Shown: in pieces, positions 33,491 through 42,306 of the stretch
Layout of the letters: every line of letters begins with the position of its first letter
Position numbering within the stretch: the stretch's first letter is position 1
Assembly (NCBI RefSeq): GCF_029542625.1
Contig: NZ_CP120733.1
Span: 2,108,001 to 2,172,000 of the forward strand
Direction of reading: 5' to 3'
DNA from: Tepidibacter hydrothermalis
Lineage (GTDB): Bacteria; Bacillota; Clostridia; Peptostreptococcales; Peptostreptococcaceae
DNA: 64,000 bases
The notes under the pieces: model-generated
What the model was told of the DNA's origin: nothing
The model's database searches: none
What the model saw: the letters and a program-made list of their open reading frames with translations, nothing else
Made by a program: the position numbers and the translations under genes

Positions 33491-33988
33491 CCTATTCTTC
33501 CATACAGGCCCTTTAAATTCTCCAAAGTCCTCTTGGATAAGCTTATTATCTTCAAATTCATCTCTAATATTTCCTAAGAATCCATCTGCTTGATCCGATG
33601 AATCTGAAATAATTAAAATATAATGTTTATATCCATATACTACTGAATGAATAGTATCTTTAAAAGTTAGATTAGTTGACTTTGCATGACCCCTTGGAGC
33701 TGCAACTGCTCTTTTAACTCCATCCTTTACTTTTATAACTCCCTTTTTCCATATAGCATCTAGTTCTCTATGAAATTGTGGAGTTTTTCTATTAAAGTAA
33801 TGAGGGACGTATGCTTTCCCAAAGTATTCAAGATCCATATATCCTAGTTTTCTTCTTATTCCATGGCGACCAGTTAAAGGTTTATCTTTTAGATATTTTC
33901 TTAACTCTTCATCCCATGTGTTAGGATATTTTCTCTTGAAATGCTTTTTTAAGTATTTGATAAGTAGCTTCTTTTCTTCTTTAGTCAT
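33479..33988 (-). CDS. terL: Phage terminase large subunit, truncated
   Basis: Only about 165 residues of a protein normally 430-560 long. The ATPase Walker A variant is present (AVAAPRGHAKSTNLTF, residues about 94-109), followed by the ILIISDSSDQADGFLGNIRD adenine/Walker B approach; the Walker B, motor and nuclease domains are missing. The last few codons come from the adjoining membrane-gene fragment. It overlaps the small-terminase gene by 8 bp. Cannot package DNA. Confidence 0.88.
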   Translation of the reverse strand: MTKEEKKLLIKYLKKHFKRKYPNTWDEELRKYLKDKPLTGRHGIRRKLGYMDLEYFGKAYVPHYFNRKTPQFHRELDAIWKKGVIKVKDGVKRAVAAPRGHAKSTNLTFKDTIHSVVYGYKHYILIISDSSDQADGFLGNIRDEFEDNKLIQEDFGEFKGPVWKNRVHL

Positions 33989-34892
33989 CTATATCATCTT
34001 CCAACAAATCATCTAATTCACTATCATTTAATACTTCCGGTTTAGTTTCTACATGCTCTTTAGTTTTTATTGATTTTTCTATTTCTAATTTTTCTTTACT
34101 CAACTTAAGCTTTTGTTCTTCAATCTCACGTCTAAACTTATCTGGGAATAAATCAAAGTATTTTTCAAGTTTCTCAAGTGCTTTCATTTGATCTAATAGT
34201 TTGATTGATACTCCTTCTTTTCCTTGTCTTACCTCTGATATTATTGTTCCATCTACCATAGAACTATCTTTAAGGTGAAAGAAGTTTTTAATATATCGAT
34301 TTTCTTTATTTGTCTCTTTATCAACCTTTGTTACTTCTTCATTCCCAAAATCAGCATAGTCTGTTATGTCTGCAAATGCTATTTTTACATATTTATTAAC
34401 TACATCCATAGCATCAATAAACAACTCTTGTGCCATGGCTCCTTTGAGTTTTCTTATTTCTGCTTTAATCTTAACATTGCTTAGCAATCTAGATCCTTGG
34501 ACATGAGCACTTTCTTTTGAATACCCTGCCTTTATAGCTGACATAGTTGCATTAAAGCTTTTTATATAGTAAAGACAAAATAATCGTTGTTTTTCAGTAA
34601 GATTATTATTTTCTATATCTATATCATCCATAATTATTTCTTGTGTAAGCAAACTTTTATTTTCTACTTCCTCAACCTTATTTTTGGTTGCAACCTTTTT
34701 TATCTTGGTTGCAACTTTATTAGAGTTGCCTTTAACCCATGGCTCTCCATTGTCTTTATCTCTTTTGGCCCAACTTTTAATAGTTCCTTGACTTACCTTA
34801 AACTCTTCACTAAGTTTTTTAAAAGTGTATTTACCAGTTTGATAAGCTTGCCTAATAGTTTCTTTATTAGCTGGAGCTCTTATATCTTCCAT
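33981..34892 (-). CDS. terS: Phage terminase small subunit
   Basis: 303 aa. N-terminal helix-turn-helix (TFKKLSEEFKVSQGTIKSWA), a Lys-rich linker, then the Terminase_2 core LTEKQRLFCLYYIKSFNATM-SAIKAGYS-SRLLSNVKIKAEIRKL (about 108-160). The C-terminus is a long acidic coiled coil. It recognises pac/cos DNA and recruits the large subunit. Intact. GAGGTGATATGGAAG start region. Confidence 0.9.
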   Translation of the reverse strand: MEDIRAPANKETIRQAYQTGKYTFKKLSEEFKVSQGTIKSWAKRDKDNGEPWVKGNSNKVATKIKKVATKNKVEEVENKSLLTQEIIMDDIDIENNNLTEKQRLFCLYYIKSFNATMSAIKAGYSKESAHVQGSRLLSNVKIKAEIRKLKGAMAQELFIDAMDVVNKYVKIAFADITDYADFGNEEVTKVDKETNKENRYIKNFFHLKDSSMVDGTIISEVRQGKEGVSIKLLDQMKALEKLEKYFDLFPDKFRREIEEQKLKLSKEKLEIEKSIKTKEHVETKPEVLNDSELDDLLEDDIDD

Positions 34893-34939
34893 ATCACCAC
34901 CTCAACCCTAATTCGTTTTCAAGTTGTTTTTTTATATTA

Positions 34940-34975
34940 AAAAAGAGCCATTGTTTCGGCTCTATCTTTCTTTTA
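34940..34975 (-). terminator. Terminator inside the phage early operon
   Basis: Minus strand GAGCCGAAAC..GGCTC stem followed by six T; lies at the end of the 78-aa gene. Confidence 0.7.
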
Positions 34976-35198
34976 TTGCTTTATTAAGTTCCTCTACATT
35001 TCCATTCAAAAGATAATCATTAATTTTATCACCTAATTTTGCAGATAATTCATTAACTTTATTGTTATACTCTTCTTTAGTGATTATCTTTTTTTCTATT
35101 AATATATCTACCAAAGCCAAATCGCTAATAAGTCTACCTTTCATCTCATTACCAACCCTACCTAAAGGTTCTATTATTACTTTCATATAATCTTCCAT
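34962..35198 (-). CDS. Small phage protein (78 aa), unknown
   Basis: GGGAGAGGG ribosome site before ATG. MKVIIEPLGRVGNEMKGRLI then helices with ALVDILIEKKIITKEEYNNK, which resembles phage small proteins with a degraded HTH. It ends in KAIKER near a terminator. Role unknown. Confidence 0.55.
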   Translation of the reverse strand: MEDYMKVIIEPLGRVGNEMKGRLISDLALVDILIEKKIITKEEYNNKVNELSAKLGDKINDYLLNGNVEELNKAIKER

Positions 35199-35354
35199 TT
35201 CTACCCTCTCCCTTCTGTATCCATAATTCTACGCAAAGGGATGGTTTTCCTTTTATACCATAATTTAATTTCCAGTAACTATTCCCATTATTTTTTTAGT
35301 AATCTCCTTTGCTTGATTATCTATAAATGTCATTATAAAATTACCTATTTAACT

Positions 35355-36044
35355 TTAAAATAAAGATAATTGATTAACCGTTCTATCTGACTTTATTATC
35401 TTTATAGATTCATCAATTGTATTCAGTGAATCTTCTAATGTTTTGACAGGTATATCTTCCCACTTTGTTCCACCTAATTTAATTAACACTCTTTGCTTTA
35501 CAAGCTCATATTCTTCATCTGCCTTTTCAGTTCCTAATCTCTTTTTAATATATTGACATACATTTAGCTTTTTCTTACTTAGAGGTCTAATATATTCAGA
35601 ACATTTATTTTCTATTTCATCAACTTTTTTAGATACTAGATCATCTACTAAACCAGTCATTTCTATTCTCATAGCATTAAACATCTTTTCTTGAATTTTG
35701 GTTTGTGCTATATACATTCCATTTTTCCTTATACTTTTAAGTATTTTCCTTACTTTCTTTTTGAACTGCTTTGCTACTGGCTTTCTACTCTGCATTAATA
35801 CTTCATATAGACCATCTTCTGTTAAAAACAAGGCACTATAACTATTAGTTAGAGTGGTCAAAGTATTCTTTTCAACCTCATTGTCATCTAATTCAGCATC
35901 AGATATCATTTTACTTGTATTTCTATGTCCTATCCATTCAGCAACATCCTTTGCTAAAAATAATGGATTTTCAAAGTCGCCATAAATTTTAAACTCTTTT
36001 CCTAAAATTTCTCTTTCATCAATAATTTGCAGTTGATTGTTCAT
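35355..36044 (-). CDS. BRO-type phage antirepressor
   Basis: 229 aa. N-terminal BRO domain: FKIYGDFENPLFLAKDVAEW, IGHRNTSKMI, LFLTEDGLYEVLMQSRKPVA and KKKVRKILKSIRKNG. The C-terminal domain is helical and ends SDRTVNQLSLF. BRO proteins bind DNA or repressors and can trigger phage induction. AGGAGGAG ribosome site. Confidence 0.85.
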   Translation of the reverse strand: MNNQLQIIDEREILGKEFKIYGDFENPLFLAKDVAEWIGHRNTSKMISDAELDDNEVEKNTLTTLTNSYSALFLTEDGLYEVLMQSRKPVAKQFKKKVRKILKSIRKNGMYIAQTKIQEKMFNAMRIEMTGLVDDLVSKKVDEIENKCSEYIRPLSKKKLNVCQYIKKRLGTEKADEEYELVKQRVLIKLGGTKWEDIPVKTLEDSLNTIDESIKIIKSDRTVNQLSLF

Positions 36045-36147
36045 ATTTAACTCCTCCTATAATATTGATAACTAGGAGGATAGAGGGGGCATTATCACAA
36101 CGCGCCATATCCTATTTTTAATTAAATTGTTATACTAAAAATATGTA

Positions 36148-36182
36148 TAAAAAAAGACACTTCATCAGAAAGTGTCTTTTTA
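36148..36182. terminator. Hairpin upstream of the antirepressor
   Basis: AAAAAGACACTT/AAGTGTCTTTTT stem; a second small hairpin follows at about 36236-36257 (CTACGTTTTTACGTAG). Between 36045 and 36500 there is no gene. Confidence 0.75.
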
Positions 36183-36500
36183 AACATACTTATTTTCATT
36201 TCTAAAATGTGACCCTATTTACAATACATAAAATAAAGCCTACGTTTTTACGTAGACTCCCTTTATAATCCATACCTTTAATTCCTATATTACCTAAACT
36301 AATTTATATAGCATTATCGCACGCTTTAAAAATTAATTTTCTATAATACTATTATACTATCTTTTTTTCATTAAATGTGGAACTAAAAGGGAAGTAAAAA
36401 GGAACTGTATATAATATAATTATTTAAATTAATCCTATTTTTTTATTAAAATAAATAAAAGGCAGGAAACTTAATTCCTACCCTTTAGCCATATTAATAT

Positions 36501-37994
36501 TTACTTGTTATATTCCATTACCTCAAAAGATACAATCTTATCTCTAACTATATAATCTTTTCTACTTTCAAATGGTCCTACATTGTAATCTTTCTCTATT
36601 GTATAACATGGAGTTGATATTTTATTGTACCAATCAATAAAGTCATTAACTTCTTTCATAGTCATGTCATATTCTTTTTCTGTTCCTTCTTCCATGGTAA
36701 TTCTTAGTAAGGCTCTTTCTCCTTTATTGCTTGGCTTTTCTGATCCTGTACCCTTATTGTTAACAAGTTTTTTCATTCTTATTTGTCTTATATTACTTTC
36801 ACTCTCTTCATGCCAAGTAACATATAACTCATTATTATATACTACTCCCATTGGATTATTAAGATCTTCTTTAGAAGAATCATAGCTTAGTGTTCCATTA
36901 TCTACACCTACCCATTTACTCCCATTATACTTTTTTGCTCTTATTTGCCATATACTACTTCCATTGTTTTCATGCCAAATGACATATAATTCATTATTAT
37001 ATACTACTCCCATTGGATAATAGGCAGTTTGAGACTTATCATAGTTTAGTGTTCCATTATCTACTCCCACCCATTTACTTCCATCATATTTTTTCACTCT
37101 TATTTGAAATATATTCTTTCCATTATATTCACAATGTTCCATCCAAGTAACATATAGCTCATTATTATATACTACTCCCATTGGATAAGAAGCACCTTTA
37201 GAAGAATTATAATTCAAAGAACCATTATCTGCCTCTACCCATTTACTTCCATCGTATTTTTTCACTCTTATTTGATTACTATCTTCACCATGTTCATACC
37301 AAATAACATATAATTCATTATTATATACTACTCCTATTGGATTACGAGCAGATCCTGAAGAATCATAATTCAAAAAACCATTATCTGCCTCTACCCATTT
37401 ACTTCCATCGTATTTTTTCACTCTTATTTGATCACTATTTTGACTATGTGATTCATGCCAAGTAACATATAGATCATCATTATATACAACTCCCATTGGA
37501 TCATAACCATTTTTAGAAAAATCATAGTTTAGTGTTCCATTATCTACTCCTACCCATTTACTTCCATCATATTTTTTCACTCTTATTTGCCATACATGAG
37601 TTCCAGTATTTTCATACCAAGTAACATATAGCTCATTATTATATACTACTCCCATTGGGTGATAAGCAGTTTTAGACTTATCATAATTCAAAGAACCATT
37701 ATCTACTTCTACCCATTTACTTCCATTATACTTCTTTGCTCTTATTTGAATTGGTCCTGAACTATGTGATTCATTCCAAATAACATATAATTCATTATTA
37801 TATACTACGCCCATTGGATTATAAGCACCTTTAGAAGAATCATAATTTAGTGTTCCATTATCTACTCCTACCCATTCAAATTCTGGTTTCTTTTCCTCGT
37901 CTTCTACAGTATCTGCAAAAACACTAAAACTATAAAACATCATACATGAAACTATCATTGCTAAAGTGAATATAAACTTAAAATTCCTTTTCAT
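36501..37994 (-). CDS. Large secreted tandem-repeat protein, paralogue 3 (prophage cargo)
   Basis: 497 aa. Signal peptide to about residue 27 (SFSVFA). Seven near-identical repeats of 52-56 residues (residues about 40-420) of the form W-V-x-VDNGxLNYDSSK-x-A-x-x-PMGVVYNNELYV-x-W-x-E...QIRxKKYDGSK. DNA repeats of about 160 bp are plain to see. A non-repeat C-terminal domain of about 75 residues follows (LLRITMEEGTEKEYDMTMKE). Seven repeats suit a beta-propeller. It lies among phage genes, so is a probable lysogenic-conversion cargo; the ligand is unknown. Confidence 0.85.
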   Translation of the reverse strand: MKRNFKFIFTLAMIVSCMMFYSFSVFADTVEDEEKKPEFEWVGVDNGTLNYDSSKGAYNPMGVVYNNELYVIWNESHSSGPIQIRAKKYNGSKWVEVDNGSLNYDKSKTAYHPMGVVYNNELYVTWYENTGTHVWQIRVKKYDGSKWVGVDNGTLNYDFSKNGYDPMGVVYNDDLYVTWHESHSQNSDQIRVKKYDGSKWVEADNGFLNYDSSGSARNPIGVVYNNELYVIWYEHGEDSNQIRVKKYDGSKWVEADNGSLNYNSSKGASYPMGVVYNNELYVTWMEHCEYNGKNIFQIRVKKYDGSKWVGVDNGTLNYDKSQTAYYPMGVVYNNELYVIWHENNGSSIWQIRAKKYNGSKWVGVDNGTLSYDSSKEDLNNPMGVVYNNELYVTWHEESESNIRQIRMKKLVNNKGTGSEKPSNKGERALLRITMEEGTEKEYDMTMKEVNDFIDWYNKISTPCYTIEKDYNVGPFESRKDYIVRDKIVSFEVMEYNK

Positions 37995-38352
37995 TTTCTC
38001 TCTCCTTCTGTATTTATCATTTTTCTATATATTAACAGTAATATTTTGTAATTTTAAGTCTTATTTTGTAAAACCCCATATGATAGAGTTAAAGTTTAAT
38101 CTAATTCAGGAAAAATATAGAAATATCTTCTTCACTTATCTATAGATTTTATTAATATCTTATAACTAGCAAAAGTAAAAGAGCCTACAATTTTAATGCA
38201 GACTCTTTATAGCAAATATACGAAACCTCAAAGTTTCTTTTTGTTAAAACACTATATTTACTTTTTAAATAATTGTATACTTTTCGATAGCTGAAACAAA
38301 ATTGATGTGAGATTGTTTCATTTCTCTATACTAACATAATACCATGGCCCCC

Positions 38353-38835
38353 CTAAGAAATGTGGCTGTTAAAAGGCTCAAAAACGGAAGTATCACCAAA
38401 TAGCCCAAGAGAAAGCTTGCCTATAGCTACTTTTCTTTTTTCTCTGCACCACCTCTCATTATACTTAACTATACTTGCAACTTGCCACCACTGTAACCCT
38501 GTTATATATCTTGATTCAATTATAGTCCTTTCCTTTTCATTAAGAGCTGATAACCCTCTATCTACCTTATTAATCTTGTTCTGAATTTTCATGATCTGAT
38601 TTTCTAACCTGTTAATCCTTTCAATATTAGATATAGCTTCTTCTTCTGTAGTACAAACTATATTATATGTTGGAGAAGACTTTTCCTTGTCGTACCTAAT
38701 AGCTCCAGTTCCTACAGTATCCATTTTTAACTCCTGAATTTCTGATTTTAAATTTTCAACACTAACTTTAAGCATCTTATAGTTGTAAAGCATCCACTCT
38801 GTTTTTTTGTATGTATCTTTATTTTTTCTTTTCAT
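38353..38835 (-). CDS. ArpU/RinA-like phage late transcription regulator
   Basis: Start at MKRKNKD after GAGGGGAAGAG. Residues about 5-60 are a basic helical region; the C-terminus has a sigma-70 region-4-like HTH: LNEKERTIIESRYITGLQWW, QVASIVKYNERWCREKRKVA. This is the ArpU layout (phage regulators of late or muramidase genes). Intact, although the late genes it would control are gone apart from the terminase. Confidence 0.8.
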   Translation of the reverse strand: MKRKNKDTYKKTEWMLYNYKMLKVSVENLKSEIQELKMDTVGTGAIRYDKEKSSPTYNIVCTTEEEAISNIERINRLENQIMKIQNKINKVDRGLSALNEKERTIIESRYITGLQWWQVASIVKYNERWCREKRKVAIGKLSLGLFGDTSVFEPFNSHIS

Positions 38836-38870
38836 AATCTCTTCCCCTCTCATTCTCTATGTCTAAAATA

Positions 38871-38913
38871 AAAAAGGACACTCCTAGCCTATATTAGACT
38901 TAAGAGTGTCCGC
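38871..38913 (-). terminator. Terminator upstream of the ArpU gene
   Basis: Minus strand GGACACTCTTAAG..GAGTGTCC stem followed by T run, after the 60-aa gene at 38930. Confidence 0.85.
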
Positions 38914-38929
38914 TGCTTATACAGTAGGA

Positions 38930-39112
38930 CTAATATGCTTTTTTCCTATTTCTTAAAGTGTAATCCATTTGAAGATTACCATTGTGATTGTTTATCTCTA
39001 TATTAATATAATCTAATTTATGCTCATTATCTGCTGAATCCAGTACACAGCTTATAAATGATACCATCTGATACTTCAACATTTCTTTTTTACTCTGCTC
39101 TTTTTGATTCAT
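38930..39112 (-). CDS. Small phage protein (60 aa), unknown
   Basis: AGGAGGAACAC ribosome site. Acidic/Gln-rich: MNQKEQSKKEMLKYQMVSFI then a segment with VLDSADNEHKLDYINIEINN. No recognised family. Confidence 0.55.
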   Translation of the reverse strand: MNQKEQSKKEMLKYQMVSFISCVLDSADNEHKLDYINIEINNHNGNLQMDYTLRNRKKAY

Positions 39113-39205
39113 TGTGTTCCTCCTCTTTTAATTGTATATTATTTCCAGAGAAATAGTTATTTCACTCTCACGGATTTTATAAAATTTTATAGTTTAATCT
39201 TCTTT

Positions 39206-39736
39206 TCATATAGCAACACCCTCCAAATAATCAAGAACTATTCCATTCCTTGACTTAACTTCTCTCATTCTCTCTGTTGGTATGTAATTGAATCCTCTCT
39301 TGCCTTTGTTAGCTTTCCATCTATCCCAATAATCAATTACTATGCCTCCTGGTATTAAATATCTCTTATCGTACTTCTTCATATAGCAAAGTATGAAACT
39401 TATTTCACCCATTGTCAGGGCATTTTTTATGTATTCTATTTGATGTTCCTGAATATGCGCTAGTGGCAATCCTCTTTCATCTTCTGATTCCTTACAATCA
39501 AAACTTATTGAAAGTCCTGGCTTAACAGTTCCCCTAAAATCTAGAGTTGATTTTTGCACTGGAAATGCTGATACGATTTTCTTTCCTTGTCTTTTTACTT
39601 GCCATGGCGTACTAATTTTCTGTATTAAAGCTATTCCTCTATTTTTATATCCTTCATTAGATTTTATTATTTCTTCTTCAAAGACCTTCCCTTTGTTAGC
39701 CATCTTGTAATTCTTTTTATAACTTGTATCTCTCAA
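39206..39736 (-). CDS. recU: Holliday-junction resolvase RecU-like (phage)
   Basis: TTG start chosen behind GGGAGGAGAG; remnants elsewhere in the window are also conserved exactly up to this point. Motifs: MANKGKVFEEEIIKSNEGYK, ALIQKISTPWQV, the catalytic STLDFRGTVKPGLSISFDCK with FDCKES, LPLAHIQEHQIEYIKNAL and ISFILCYMKKYDKRYLIP. This is the RecU PD-(D/E)XK fold that cuts Holliday junctions. Intact here; two decayed copies occur at 2330 and 20425. Confidence 0.9.
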   Translation of the reverse strand: MRDTSYKKNYKMANKGKVFEEEIIKSNEGYKNRGIALIQKISTPWQVKRQGKKIVSAFPVQKSTLDFRGTVKPGLSISFDCKESEDERGLPLAHIQEHQIEYIKNALTMGEISFILCYMKKYDKRYLIPGGIVIDYWDRWKANKGKRGFNYIPTERMREVKSRNGIVLDYLEGVAI

Positions 39737-39853
39737 AATCTCTCCTCCCTCAAGTTTTAAATATTTCAACCTTCTTTCCGACATTAAATCTTACTATTCG
39801 ACAACTTTATATTATGATAAAATATTTTTATTATGATAATCGGAGGTGTTAGT

Positions 39854-39994
39854 ATGAGTAAATGTAATGAAGAAAATTGTACCTGTCCAAATACAGAGTG
39901 TGAAAGACACGGTAAATGTTGTCAATGTATTAATTTCCACCGTGAATTAAAATCACCAGTTCACTGTATGAAAGAACTTGTTAAGAGTGAATAG
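39854..39994 (+). CDS. Cys-rich zinc-binding-like protein (46 aa)
   Basis: GGAGGTG seven bases before ATG. Eight Cys and two His: MSKCNEENCTCPNTECERHG then KCCQCINFHRELKSPVHCMK. Resembles DUF6485-type small metal-binding proteins (CP..C..rG.CC.C). It lies on the plus strand between minus-strand phage operons, with its own bidirectional terminator, so it behaves as a separate (host or moron) gene. Confidence 0.7.
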   Translation: MSKCNEENCTCPNTECERHGKCCQCINFHRELKSPVHCMKELVKSE

Positions 39995-40003
39995 TTAGTT
40001 CTA

Positions 40004-40039
40004 ATAATGCTAAAATTTCAATACTTTTAGCATTATTAT
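40004..40039. terminator. Bidirectional terminator
   Basis: AATAATGCTAAAA/TTTTAGCATTATT stem of 13 bp, between the Cys-rich gene and the convergent Gam-like gene. Confidence 0.9.
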
Positions 40040-40062
40040 ATTTTCATGTATATAAGATGCTA

Positions 40063-40617
40063 TTAAAACTTAATTTCAAACTTCCCTGCTTTAACTTCTA
40101 CTTCTAGCCCCTCAACTTCAAGTACCTCTCCAGTGATTTTATTGATTATGTTTCCATTATCTATAACTAGGTTTTTCTTTAAATCTCCCCAAGCTAGATC
40201 TTCTTTAACTTTTATGTAATCTTCATATCCTTCTAAAGCTTTTATATTTTCAAGAACTGAATCTTTATTAATTTTAAAATCAGACTTATCCTTTTTAATT
40301 ACTATCTTTCCTGAAGGTAAAGCATACGTTTTTTGAGTTTTAGTCTCCTTCATTTTCAAAGTCTCAACATATTCTCTTAGTTTACTTTCAAAGAAGCTCG
40401 TTTCATTATCTGATTTCTTTCTTTCCTGATCTAGAACTGATTTAATCTGCTCAATCTTAGCCATGGCCACCTTTTCAAATCTTTCATATTCTTCTCTAGA
40501 TTCTTTTATCTTATCTAATGCCCAATCCGCTGTATTATCGTTATCTATCTTCCAAGTTTCTCTTTCTTCTTCACTTACATTTAAAAACATATCTGCTAAT
40601 CTATAATTTTCATTCAT
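40063..40617 (-). CDS. Host-nuclease inhibitor, Gam-like (phage)
   Basis: 184 aa. Acidic coiled-coil first half (DWALDKIKESREEYERFEKV), then KTQKTYALPSGKIVIKKDKS and WGDLKKNLVIDNGNIINKIT, the Gam/Mu-type layout of proteins that coat double-stranded ends and block RecBCD/AddAB. Sits in the early operon with recU, as in many Firmicute phages. Confidence 0.8.
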   Translation of the reverse strand: MNENYRLADMFLNVSEEERETWKIDNDNTADWALDKIKESREEYERFEKVAMAKIEQIKSVLDQERKKSDNETSFFESKLREYVETLKMKETKTQKTYALPSGKIVIKKDKSDFKINKDSVLENIKALEGYEDYIKVKEDLAWGDLKKNLVIDNGNIINKITGEVLEVEGLEVEVKAGKFEIKF

Positions 40618-40637
40618 TTTTTAAGACCTCCATTAAA

Positions 40638-40850
40638 CTATATTTCTAAACTCAAATTACAATTTTGAAACTTCGTGCCTTCCTGCTCGTTGTCTCCTCC
40701 AAACTCTTCATTTAGCTTTTTGGTTAAATTTATTCTAAAATTATTTAGATAATTTTCTTCACCCATCATTAGTATTGTTTCTTTAATAAATTCCTGTGCT
40801 TCTTTATCTTTTATATCTATTTCAACTTCTATAGTTCCTTTTATTTTCAT
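40638..40850 (-). CDS. Small phage protein (70 aa), unknown
   Basis: Start at MKIKGTIEVEID after AAGGGAGGG. Strands first, then DKEAQEFIKETILMMGEENY helices. Immediately upstream of the Gam-like gene. Family not recognised. Confidence 0.5.
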   Translation of the reverse strand: MKIKGTIEVEIDIKDKEAQEFIKETILMMGEENYLNNFRINLTKKLNEEFGGDNEQEGTKFQNCNLSLEI

Positions 40851-40972
40851 ACGTTTCCCTCCCTTATTACTAGATAACATACTATTTTAGTTCAATATGC
40901 CCCTTGTATCCCCGTCAAAATTTGTTATAATTATACAATATTTGTATTGTTTTTAAATTAGGAGGTGATATT

Positions 40973-41329
40973 ATCGAAAATCTATTTGATTCTGAAGGTC
41001 GTATAAATCGATCTAAATATATTTATTATCATTTTATAGCTTTCATTGTTGGCTCATTAATAAATTTATTTCTAAATTTACTTCCTTGTAATGATGACAA
41101 TGTCTTTCTTTTAATCTTTGTTGGTTTGTTATTTATAGCGTATTTAGTATTTGCTATCTGCCTTATGATACAAAGATTACATGATTTAAATCGATCTGGA
41201 ATTCATATATTTCTATTCATGGTTCCTATTTATAACATCTATTTAAAATTCCTAATATTATTTGGAAAAGGTACTAATGGACCTAACAAATATGGAGAAG
41301 ATCCATTAGCTTTCAAAGAAATTGTTTAA
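40973..41329 (+). CDS. DUF805 membrane protein, copy 3, with non-canonical start
   Basis: The DUF805 frame is intact from IENLFDSEGRINRSKYIYYH to NKYGEDPLAFKEIV, but the codon aligned with the ATG of copy 2 (21887) is ATC, with GGAGGTG five bases upstream. Either a rare ATC/ATT start is used or the gene is silenced; the next in-frame ATG would lose half the protein. Ends in the same TTTAATAGCAATTTCTTTTT terminator as the other copies. Confidence 0.7.
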   Translation: MENLFDSEGRINRSKYIYYHFIAFIVGSLINLFLNLLPCNDDNVFLLIFVGLLFIAYLVFAICLMIQRLHDLNRSGIHIFLFMVPIYNIYLKFLILFGKGTNGPNKYGEDPLAFKEIV

Positions 41330-41372
41330 TAGCAATTTCTTTTTTTATTTACCTAATTTTAAAACTATAATG

Positions 41373-41513
41373 CTATTTAAACTTATTCTTGGTAATCATA
41401 TAATTAAATTTCCACTCATTCTTAACTTCCTCTATTACTTCAAGCCATGGCCTATAATTTTCCTCTTCAATCCTCTTTTGAATAACCTCAACTGCTTCAA
41501 GTAAAATTCCCAT
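41373..41513 (-). CDS. Small phage protein (46 aa)
   Basis: AGAGGTGGTGG site, then MGILLEAVEVIQKRIEEENY RPWLEVIEEVKNEWKF; an acidic amphipathic helix protein. Broken copies lie at 21757 and 22598, each also beside a DUF805 gene, so the pair travelled together. Function unknown. Confidence 0.6.
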   Translation of the reverse strand: MGILLEAVEVIQKRIEEENYRPWLEVIEEVKNEWKFNYMITKNKFK

Positions 41514-41526
41514 ATCCACCACCTCT

Positions 41527-42291
41527 TTATGCTGCATGTTTTATGTAAAGCTGACTTACTATGTTTATGTATATTTCTCTTAGCTTCGTATCTAACTGAA
41601 TAACATCTAAATAATTAGATTTGTCTATTGCAGTTCTAGTGGACCCATTAAGGGCCATTCTGCTTTTTAGATTTTCAAGTCTTTGCTTTAAGTTGCATCT
41701 AGCTCTTTCTTGAAGTAGCCTGTAGCTTTCATCAACAAATGTCTTATAATCTCCATGCTTAAGACCAATTTTTCTAAGCTTTCTACCTACTTCTTTTCTC
41801 CAGTCCTCTTCTCTATTTACTATGGTGTCTTTTATATCCGTTATTTGATTTTGAGTACTCTCTAACTTTTGCTCTAGCTCCTTTTGCTTCTTGTCCTGTA
41901 TCACAAGTTGATTTATTGTTTGTTGAAGTATCTCTAGCTGTGATTGAGGTTTGTGTGGCTGATTAAATCTTTTCTCAACTTCTATGAAATAGTTTCTTAT
42001 TTTATGAGCTTTTTCTGTTCTTGCAAGCATAACTAAATGTTTTGCTATGTCCAATTTTAGAATATAATCCTCTATATCATTCCCCTCGACATTAAGTCGA
42101 ACCTTTACAAAATCTATATTTTCTACAAACATATCATCTTTAATCAAATTAGTTTTAATCCATCTTGAAAATTGTCCTTTCGCTAATTCCAATCCTTTGT
42201 ACAACTCTCTAGCACTAACTACCTTTTCTTTGTTATCTGTTGTTTCCATTACTGGTATTAATCCATTCTCAAGCAAAGTTAAGTTATTCAA
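41527..42291 (-). CDS. AntA/AntB-family phage antirepressor
   Basis: 254 aa. AntA/AntB domain at about 20-115: VSARELYKGLELAKGQFSRW, DFVKVRLNVEGNDIEDYILK and LDIAKHLVMLARTEKAHKIR with NYFIEVEKRF. Then a coiled coil and a C-terminal basic helical domain (ORF6C-like). Antagonises prophage repressors. A fragment of another copy is at 3459. Confidence 0.88.
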   Translation of the reverse strand: MNNLTLLENGLIPVMETTDNKEKVVSARELYKGLELAKGQFSRWIKTNLIKDDMFVENIDFVKVRLNVEGNDIEDYILKLDIAKHLVMLARTEKAHKIRNYFIEVEKRFNQPHKPQSQLEILQQTINQLVIQDKKQKELEQKLESTQNQITDIKDTIVNREEDWRKEVGRKLRKIGLKHGDYKTFVDESYRLLQERARCNLKQRLENLKSRMALNGSTRTAIDKSNYLDVIQLDTKLREIYINIVSQLYIKHAA

Positions 42292-42306
42292 CTGTATCCC
42301 CCTCCT

